Source: Eubacteriales Family XIII. Incertae Sedis bacterium
Lineage (GTDB): Bacteria > Bacillota > Clostridia > Peptostreptococcales > Anaerovoracaceae
DNA: 20,312 nt
Assembly (NCBI GenBank): GCA_031269205.1
Contig: JAISZM010000162.1
Span: 1-20,312 of the forward strand
Reading direction: 5' to 3'
In this document: piece after piece, positions 15,639-20,312 of the stretch
Layout: each line of letters starts with the position of its first letter
Numbering within the stretch: position 1 is the stretch's first letter
Notes under the pieces: generated by a model
Seen by the model: the letters and a program-made list of their open reading frames with translations, nothing else
Databases searched by the model: none
Told to the model about the DNA's origin: nothing
Translations under genes and position numbers: made by a program

Positions 15639-16622
15639 TCAGTCGTCGCTTTTCGGGAAGAATATCGCGATGGTCGTGCCCTGGCCGCGCTCGGACGTGA
15701 GCGAAATGCCGAGGCCCAGTTTTCCGCACAGTTTTTTGCAGAGGTAGAGGCCGAATCCCGTGGAAGATCCGTATTCCCGTCCGTTGGCGCCCGTGAACCC
15801 CTTCAGGAAGACTCTGCCTACGTCCTGCTCGGGGATGCCGACGCCATCGTCCCGGATGTACAGCGTCGCTCCGTCGGCGCGCTGCTCACCGTAAAACTCC
15901 AATGTCGAGCCGCCGTATTTCACGGCGTTGTCGATGAGTTGGCGTATGATGAACGTGAGCCATTTCGTGTCGGTGAGGACCTCCCGGTCGAGATCGTCCA
16001 TGTGTACGGCGATGTCATGCCCGATAAGAAACCGCGAGTTGCTTTTCAGCGCGTTGCCGACGAGTTCGGACAGGCGGACGGGATTGAGAAGATAATCTTT
16101 TTCGACCGCGTTGCTGCGGGCGTAATAGAGAGCCTGTTCGACGTAGCTTTCGATTTTTTCGAGCGCCTCAAGCGCCGTCTTGTTATGCGCGTTCTCACTG
16201 ATGAGTTTCGCGCCGGCTATGGGCGTCTTGACCTCGTGTATCCAGAGTTCGATGTATTCGCGGTATTCGGTGAACGCGGTCTTGTACTGCGCGATCTCGT
16301 CGTTCATGGACTTGCCCGCGGTCTTCATGGAGTCGTACAGGATAGCGCCTTCGATGAAGCCGGGACATTCTATGAGTTCCTGCAGGAGATGGGGCTTGTC
16401 CATCTGACGCACTATGCTCAGCAGTTCGTCGTAGAAGCGTTTCTTTACGAAAAATTCGGGCAGCAGGGACACGATGCTTCCGAAAAAAAGCAGGCAGGGT
16501 ATAAACATCGCAAAGTAGAGATCCGCGCGGACGGCGTAAAGCAGAAGGGCGCTGAAACAAGCGACGACGAAAACCAGCGCGAGGAACGCCACTTTCCCCC
16601 GCAGAAAATCGAAAAATCTCAT
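15639..16622 (-). CDS. BceS-type intramembrane-sensing histidine kinase
   Basis: A 327-residue kinase with only two N-terminal helices (about 11-31 and 35-57) and a tiny outer loop, the layout of intramembrane-sensing kinases that depend on a Bce-type transporter for signal input. The acceptor is His129 in LWIHEVKTPIAG, followed by the N-box (RQLIDNAVKYG), the G1 box (DDGVGIP) and the G2 box (GSSTGFGLYLCKKLC). It phosphorylates the regulator encoded just before it; start and stop overlap as ATGA (16619-16622), a coupling sign. Downstream is a 281-nt gap with the dyad and promoter candidates for the transporter genes. An imperfect stem (ACCGG...CCGGT, about 15598-15635) after the stop could reduce read-through. 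Confidence 0.94.
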   Translation of the reverse strand: MRFFDFLRGKVAFLALVFVVACFSALLLYAVRADLYFAMFIPCLLFFGSIVSLLPEFFVKKRFYDELLSIVRQMDKPHLLQELIECPGFIEGAILYDSMKTAGKSMNDEIAQYKTAFTEYREYIELWIHEVKTPIAGAKLISENAHNKTALEALEKIESYVEQALYYARSNAVEKDYLLNPVRLSELVGNALKSNSRFLIGHDIAVHMDDLDREVLTDTKWLTFIIRQLIDNAVKYGGSTLEFYGEQRADGATLYIRDDGVGIPEQDVGRVFLKGFTGANGREYGSSTGFGLYLCKKLCGKLGLGISLTSERGQGTTIAIFFPKSDD

Positions 16623-17287
16623 AGAGAATATCCTTGCCCGCGTTTGGTCTTCAGCATATCCTCGGCGCCGATCTCGCCGAGCTTCTTCCGCAGACGGTTG
16701 ATATTGACCGTCAGCGTGTTGTCGTCCACGAAGGAGTCGGTCTGCCAGAGCGCGTCCATGATGTCTTCGCGCGAAACTATGTTGCCCTGATGCTCTATGA
16801 GCAGCGACAGTATGCGGGCTTCGTTCTTCGTCAATTCGACGCTTTTTTCGCAGTACGTCGTCTCGCTTTTCCCGACGTCGAGGACCAGCTCCCCGAAGCG
16901 GACGGTCTGCGTGGCGCCCGTATCGTAAGCGCGGCAGAGCAATGCCGATATTTTGGCGAGAAGAATCTCTGTATTGTAGGGTTTCGTCACGAAATGATCC
17001 GCCCCGAGGTTCATGCTCATGAGCTCGTCCGCTTCACTGTCCCTGCTCGTGACGACGATGATCGGGATATTGGAACTCTTGCGCAGTTTCCTGCATACGT
17101 GGAAGCCGTCGTACCGGGGCAGGTTGATATCGAGAAGTATGAGATGCGGGTTTTTCGACAGAGCAAACGCGGCCACGTCATGAAAGTCGTCCGTCGTGAC
17201 GACGGAGTAGTCGTACCGCTCCAGCAAAGCCTTCAACTCATACCGGATGGTTTCGTCGTCTTCGATTATAAGCACACGATAAGCCAT
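16619..17287 (-). CDS. BceR-type response regulator (OmpR family)
   Basis: A 222-residue OmpR/PhoB-type regulator. The receiver (1-115) has the acidic pair Glu9/Asp10/Asp11 in LIIEDDE, acceptor Asp53 in LILLDINLPRYDG, the switch Thr in IIVVTSRD, and Lys in VTKPYN. The C-terminal winged helix (about 125-222) contains VELTKNEARILSLL and the recognition region DDNTLTVNINRLRKKLGEIG, a match to BceR/VanR-like members. It should activate the ATPase-permease genes downstream and possibly itself. A promoter with TATAAT lies upstream (17322-17327, reverse strand). The order regulator-kinase-ATPase-permease, all in one direction, is classical for this module. Confidence 0.95.
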   Translation of the reverse strand: MAYRVLIIEDDETIRYELKALLERYDYSVVTTDDFHDVAAFALSKNPHLILLDINLPRYDGFHVCRKLRKSSNIPIIVVTSRDSEADELMSMNLGADHFVTKPYNTEILLAKISALLCRAYDTGATQTVRFGELVLDVGKSETTYCEKSVELTKNEARILSLLIEHQGNIVSREDIMDALWQTDSFVDDNTLTVNINRLRKKLGEIGAEDMLKTKRGQGYSL

Positions 17288-17321
17288 GATCTTCCCATTA
17301 TCGGTCTGCCGCCCCTCCTAC

Positions 17322-17349
17322 ATTATAATACTTATTTCCCCGAAAACAA
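17322..17349 (-). promoter_or_regulatory. Promoter of the regulator-kinase genes
   Basis: Reverse strand: TTGTTT (17344-17349), 16-nt spacer, TATAAT (17322-17327). The transcript would start near 17315, giving a leader of under 30 nt before the regulator ATG with GGGAAG as ribosome binding site. Confidence 0.6.
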
Positions 17350-17428
17350 ACATGGCGCCGGAAAGTTCGACGGGATCGTCATCAGGTTCCGAGATGGACA
17401 AAACTAGCGCGGCAACTGAATAGTAACC

Positions 17429-18364
17429 TCACGTATTTTTTATCATCTCGCAGATTTGAGCGAACGCCTTCGTGCACTCCGGGATGAAGGGGGCTAAAGG
17501 ATAGATGTGGAATAATTTCGGCTCTACGTTCCAGCCGTGCTCGATGCCTTCGGCCGTGAGTCTTTCGTGCATCCGGACGTTGTCCGGGTAGAGTATCTCC
17601 GCGCCGCCTATGAACAGATCCAACTTCGCGCCCGAGCGCCGCAGATTCTCGTAGGGCAGATAGAGAGGACTGATGTCATTGTTCGCGGCGAATTTCAACA
17701 ACATCTTTGCCAGCACCCGCAAAACCCTGACGGACAGTATCGGATCTTTCGCCTCGAGGTTGCGTATTTCCGGGTTGGTGAGGCCGCTGTCGCAGCACGG
17801 GGAGAGGGCGATAAAGCGTCCCGGCTGTTCCGCCGCCTCCAACACGGACGCCAGATAGAGCGCCAGCGTGCCTCCCGCGCTGTCTCCGAAGACCGCGGTG
17901 AGGGGTCTGCCGAAATCATCTGCCGCGACCGAATAGACTTCCCTGATATGCGCCAGTATTTGAGTGATGTCCGCGTCGGGCAGCAGAGGATATTGAGCCG
18001 CGTACACGGTAGCTCCCGTGTCGCGCGCCCATCTGGCGATCGCCTGCCGGTGCAGCAACGAGGGCGGTTCCACGAACCCGCCGCCGTGAATGTAGAGGCA
18101 GGCCTTGTCCGTCTCCGTGACGCCGCGGCGCGCGCCGCCGCGGAGGCGCGTCAAGGGGTACCCCCCGACGTCCATCGCCGTGGGATCGAGCGCCTTGGGG
18201 AAGATCGCTCCGCGATAACGCTTTTGCAACAGGCGCGCGGCCTCCCAGAACTCGGGTTCCCCGCGTTCAAGCATCGAGGGGGAGAGAAGCGTCGTTTTTG
18301 TTCCTATCGACCGAAGCAGAGACATGGCCACATGGCCGCGTATACTCAATTTTCCATTATCCAT
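17429..18364 (-). CDS. Alpha/beta hydrolase, HSL-type esterase/lipase
   Basis: A 311-residue hydrolase of the hormone-sensitive-lipase group. It has the oxyanion-hole motif HGGGF (93-97), the nucleophile Ser162 in FGDSAGGTLALYL, an acidic residue in GGAEILYPDN, and a late His in KLFHIYPL, giving a full Ser-Asp-His set. The family cleaves short- to medium-chain acyl esters; the physiological substrate is unknown. The start at 18364 was preferred over an in-frame ATG at 18460 because a good promoter (TTGCCC-18-TATACT) lies between the two and the first 32 residues of the longer form do not resemble the family. No clear ribosome binding site precedes 18364; an ATG at 18325 is another possibility. 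No signal peptide is evident, so it is probably cytoplasmic. Divergent from hypC. Confidence 0.9.
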   Translation of the reverse strand: MDNGKLSIRGHVAMSLLRSIGTKTTLLSPSMLERGEPEFWEAARLLQKRYRGAIFPKALDPTAMDVGGYPLTRLRGGARRGVTETDKACLYIHGGGFVEPPSLLHRQAIARWARDTGATVYAAQYPLLPDADITQILAHIREVYSVAADDFGRPLTAVFGDSAGGTLALYLASVLEAAEQPGRFIALSPCCDSGLTNPEIRNLEAKDPILSVRVLRVLAKMLLKFAANNDISPLYLPYENLRRSGAKLDLFIGGAEILYPDNVRMHERLTAEGIEHGWNVEPKLFHIYPLAPFIPECTKAFAQICEMIKNT

Positions 18365-18397
18365 TTTTAAACAGTCAGCAGTAAGTGTATTTTTTTG

Positions 18398-18427
18398 AGT
18401 ATAGCATATTCCGGAGACAGGGGGCAA
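18398..18427 (-). promoter_or_regulatory. Promoter of the alpha/beta hydrolase gene
   Basis: Reverse strand: TTGCCC (18422-18427), 18-nt spacer, TATACT (18398-18403). A start near 18391 leaves about 27 nt of leader to the ATG at 18364, and rules out a start codon at 18460 for this transcript. Confidence 0.6.
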
Positions 18428-18582
18428 AAAAGCAAGATGATCGCCGTTATTGGCGACCATCCCGCTAATGATGAAAAGGAACTAGTCTGTTATTTATTAC
18501 CCATAATAGGACGCCGCAAACATGAAATTCGAAAAAACTGGAATCCCGTTCAGTATCGTCGGCGATCGCGAATCAAACGTGA

Positions 18583-18588
18583 TAAAAT
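18583..18588 (+). promoter_or_regulatory. -10 element candidate directly before hypC
   Basis: TAAAAT lies 6 nt before the hypC ATG. A start at the usual distance would fall on or next to the ATG, making a leaderless mRNA. The -35 region has no good match; instead a GCGATCGC palindrome (18562-18569) occupies it, which could be an activator site. Confidence 0.35.
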
Positions 18589-18594
18589 AGACGT

Positions 18595-18807
18595 ATGTGT
18601 GTCGCTTACCCGGGAAAAGTGCTTGAGATAGAGGGACGTATGGCGAGGGTTGACTTCGCCAGCAATGTCGCGCGCGTGAACGTCGGCGTCGTCGATACGC
18701 GCCCGGGCGACTACGTCCTCGTGCACGCGGGCTGCGCGATAGAATCCATGACTGAGGAGAAAGCCATGGAGATACTCGAGATATTCAAAGACATGGAGGC
18801 GCTGTAG
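18595..18807 (+). CDS. hypC: Hydrogenase maturation chaperone HypC
   Basis: A 70-residue HypC/HybG/HupF protein. It begins MCVAYPGKVLEIEG, matching the family MC-A-PG start; Cys2, exposed after Met removal, is the residue that holds the iron centre while HypD adds CN and CO ligands. ARVDFASNVARVNVGVV and GDYVLVHAGCAI are the other family motifs; the Cys after Gly in the last is unusual. It forms a complex with HypD for building the Fe(CN)2CO unit of [NiFe]-hydrogenases. No ribosome binding site is visible before the ATG, and a -10 like element lies only 6 nt upstream. It is followed after 1 nt by a Nudix gene and then hypD, all one strand. Confidence 0.96.
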   Translation: MCVAYPGKVLEIEGRMARVDFASNVARVNVGVVDTRPGDYVLVHAGCAIESMTEEKAMEILEIFKDMEAL

Positions 18808-18808
18808 C

Positions 18809-19447
18809 TTGGCCGGACTCAGTATGGGAAAAATCGAATCCGCCGTGCGCGGCCACACGCCAAGGCCCGTCGGCCGGTATGGTTACTCGGCCGTACTCAT
18901 CCCTCTCGTGAACAGGGATGGTGAGCTGTACCTTCTCTACGAGGTGCGCTCCGACGAGATGAAGAAGCAACCGGGTGAGATCGCCTTTCCGGGCGGCAAG
19001 ATGGAGAAGGGCGAAACGCCGGAACAGACCGCCGTACGGGAAACCTGCGAGGAGCTTCTGGTGCCGGAGCGCGCGGTCAGGTTCATCGCGCAGCTCGATT
19101 ACATCGTTTCGTACAGCAGTTTCACGATGTACTCATGCCTTGGAGAGATCGACGCGGACGCGTTGACGGCCGAGCCGAACAGGGCGGAGGTCAAGGAGAC
19201 TTTTCTCGTCCCGCTCTCATTCTTTCTCGAAAACGAACCCGAGATCTACGTAAATCGCGTAGTTCCCGTCATTTCTGAGGGTTTTCCGCTTGAGAAAATT
19301 CATTTTAAGGACGGTTATTCGTGGCGCGAGGGCAAGGCGACCGTGCCGATATACACGTGGCGCGACCCGTCCATAGACGCGGACCGCGTCATATGGGGAC
19401 TGACGGCGAGGTTGACGCACAGCCTGGTAGAGCTGATAAAGGGTTGA
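18809..19447 (+). CDS. Nudix hydrolase, CoA-pyrophosphatase-like
   Basis: A 212-residue Nudix protein. The Nudix box runs 63-85: Gly63, Glu69, Arg77-Glu78, Glu81-Glu82 are all in place, while the consensus Gly at 84 is Leu. The preceding LLYEVRSDEMKKQPGEIAFPGG resembles the NuCoA motif of CoA diphosphatases (NudL, NUDT7 type), so cleavage of CoA or acyl-CoA to phosphopantetheine and 3',5'-ADP is the best guess. The start is TTG at 18809, with GGAGG at 18795-18799 inside hypC; ATG at 18824 is an alternative. The stop codon overlaps the hypD TTG start, so this gene is translationally embedded between hypC and hypD. Why a CoA-type Nudix should sit there is not known. Confidence 0.92.
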   Translation: MAGLSMGKIESAVRGHTPRPVGRYGYSAVLIPLVNRDGELYLLYEVRSDEMKKQPGEIAFPGGKMEKGETPEQTAVRETCEELLVPERAVRFIAQLDYIVSYSSFTMYSCLGEIDADALTAEPNRAEVKETFLVPLSFFLENEPEIYVNRVVPVISEGFPLEKIHFKDGYSWREGKATVPIYTWRDPSIDADRVIWGLTARLTHSLVELIKG

Positions 19448-20312
19448 GCGGGCTTGAGGGAAAAATCGAATACCTGAAACGTTATGACGGGCGTCCGCTG
19501 CGGCTCATGGAGGTCTGCGGAACGCATACGGCCGGGATATTCAAGAGCGGCATCAGAAGCATACTGCCCGACAGCATAAAACTCATAGCCGGGCCGGGCT
19601 GTCCCGTCTGCGTGACGCCGACGACCTACATCGACAAGTGCGTGGAGTACGCGCGCGCGCCGGGCTTCGCGCTTGTCAGCTTCGGCGACATGATGAAGGT
19701 TCCGGGCAGCGAGGCGTCGGATGTGGAGGGATCAGCCGCCGCCGCGTGGACGGTGGACGGCGGAGGCACGAAAGCCCCCGGCGGAAACGTGCGGGGGCTT
19801 CCCCTCAGCCTCGAACGCGTGAAGGGGTTCGGCGCGCGCGTCGAACTCGTCTACTCGCCCTTCGACACGCTCGCGATGGCCGAGCGCGAATCCGATACGA
19901 TATTCGTCGTCGCGGCCGTGGGTTTTGAAACGACCGCGCCCGCCTACGCCCTGCTCATAGACGAGATGGTGGGTCGCGGCGTGACGAACATCTCACTCCT
20001 GACGGCGCTGAAATCGGCGCTGCCCGCGATAGAATGGGTCTGCGAACATTCATCCGTCGACGGCTTCCTCTGCCCCGGCCACGTCAGCGTCGTCACGGGC
20101 AGTCGCGTCTACGAGCCGTTGGCGGAGAAATACGGCAAGCCCTTTGTCGTGGCGGGATTTGAGGAGGCGCACCTCGTAGACGCGATCTATGAGCTGGTCA
20201 GGCTGGCGAGCCGCGGAGATGGAACGGCGGCCGGCGCGGTCAACGACGCTGAGCGAAAGGGGAACGTCAGCGGAAACGTCGCGGTCATTGATACTGAGCG
20301 AAAGGGGAATGT
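19444..20312 (+). CDS. hypD: Hydrogenase maturation protein HypD (3' partial)
   Basis: HypD, the [4Fe-4S] scaffold that with HypC assembles the Fe(CN)2CO group of [NiFe]-hydrogenase. The TTG start overlaps the Nudix stop by 4 nt and gives a normal N-terminus (GLEGKIEYLKRYDGRPLRLMEVCGTHT in separate motifs: EYLKRYDG, MEVCGTHT). Key residues: Cys25 in CGTHTAGIF, Cys53 and Cys56 in GPGCPVCVTP, GDMMKVPGS, YSPFDTLAMA, VGFETTAPA, and CPGHVSVVTG. Two stretches do not fit the family: residues about 93-120 (Gly/Ala-rich, encoded by DNA with a perfect 9-bp hairpin) and about 255-289, where a 45-bp repeat replaces the usual short linker. The frame is open to the window end (289 residues seen), so the C-terminal third is missing. 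Confidence 0.94.
   Translation, partial: MSGLEGKIEYLKRYDGRPLRLMEVCGTHTAGIFKSGIRSILPDSIKLIAGPGCPVCVTPTTYIDKCVEYARAPGFALVSFGDMMKVPGSEASDVEGSAAAAWTVDGGGTKAPGGNVRGLPLSLERVKGFGARVELVYSPFDTLAMAERESDTIFVVAAVGFETTAPAYALLIDEMVGRGVTNISLLTALKSALPAIEWVCEHSSVDGFLCPGHVSVVTGSRVYEPLAEKYGKPFVVAGFEEAHLVDAIYELVRLASRGDGTAAGAVNDAERKGNVSGNVAVIDTERKGN
19772..19800 (+). repeat. Perfect hairpin inside hypD insertion
   Basis: AAGCCCCCG (19772-19780) and CGGGGGCTT (19792-19800), 9-bp arms around 11 nt containing GCGGAAACGT. It keeps the hypD frame and lies in a segment other HypD proteins lack. Confidence 0.7.
20249..20309 (+). repeat. 45-bp-period direct repeat in hypD
   Basis: CTGAGCGAAAGGGGAA at 20249-20264 and again at 20294-20309, 45 nt (15 codons) apart, encoding ERKGN each time. 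Between them, GCGGAAACGT (20270-20279) repeats the loop of the hairpin at 19781-19790. The array may continue past the window edge. Confidence 0.75.

Noticed and set aside
15375..16790. 471-codon forward frame opposite the Bce-type kinase
   Set aside because: It spans the kinase, which has all conserved boxes on the reverse strand, and its own translation shows no recognisable domain.
18365..18460. Longer form of the alpha/beta hydrolase from an ATG at 18460
   Set aside because: A promoter with good -35 and -10 falls inside this stretch, downstream of that ATG, and the added residues are not hydrolase-like.
18562..18569. GCGATCGC as a cyanobacterial HIP1 site
   Set aside because: Only this one copy was noticed, and the gene content (Bce module, ribosome binding sites) does not suggest a cyanobacterium.
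20249..20309. CRISPR or phage attachment site
   Set aside because: Only two 16-nt copies with a coding spacer in frame with hypD; no leader, no cas gene and no integrase are nearby.

Overview
This 20.3 kb window looks like ordinary chromosome from an anaerobe or facultative anaerobe, most likely a Gram-positive (Clostridia-like) bacterium of fairly high GC. Pointers to that are AAAGGAGG/GGAGG-type ribosome binding sites, a Bce-type bacitracin-efflux-like module (response regulator, intramembrane-sensing kinase, ABC ATPase and FtsX-type permease), a clade-3-like catalase, a TmSir2-like sirtuin and hydrogenase maturation genes. Frequent ATA and AGG codons and repeated TTG starts (DUF1538 gene, surE, Nudix gene, hypD; GTG for the DUF2156 gene) are a house style here. 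The lineage is inferred from gene content only.

Layout. 1-1940 (+): 3' part of a hybrid sensor histidine kinase that runs off the left edge. 2085-6909 (+): catalase, a small one-TM protein, a duplicated DUF1538 membrane protein and two divergent PII-like proteins. All five face the same way; catalase and the small protein are 4 nt apart. 6980-7726 (-): SIR2 deacetylase, divergent from a membrane-bound diguanylate cyclase (7885-9603, +). 9614-12170 (-): isochorismatase-fold hydrolase, SurE and a DUF2156 protein, with a REP-like repeat overlapping the end of surE. 12171-12545: hairpin-rich spacer without a gene. 12546-17287 (-): the Bce-type module in the order regulator, kinase, gap with a dyad operator candidate, ATPase, permease. 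17429-18364 (-): HSL-type alpha/beta hydrolase. 18595-20312 (+): hypC, a CoA-pyrophosphatase-like Nudix gene and a truncated hypD that carries two in-frame expansions.

How the parts work together. The most interesting block is 2085-6909: the DUF1538 protein looks like a channel or transporter, the two PII-like proteins look like its cytoplasmic regulators, and the set sits behind a strong promoter with a catalase. The Bce module probably senses and detoxifies a cell-wall-active peptide. The hyp genes imply a [NiFe]-hydrogenase elsewhere in the genome. No rRNA, tRNA, CRISPR array, transposase or phage gene was seen.
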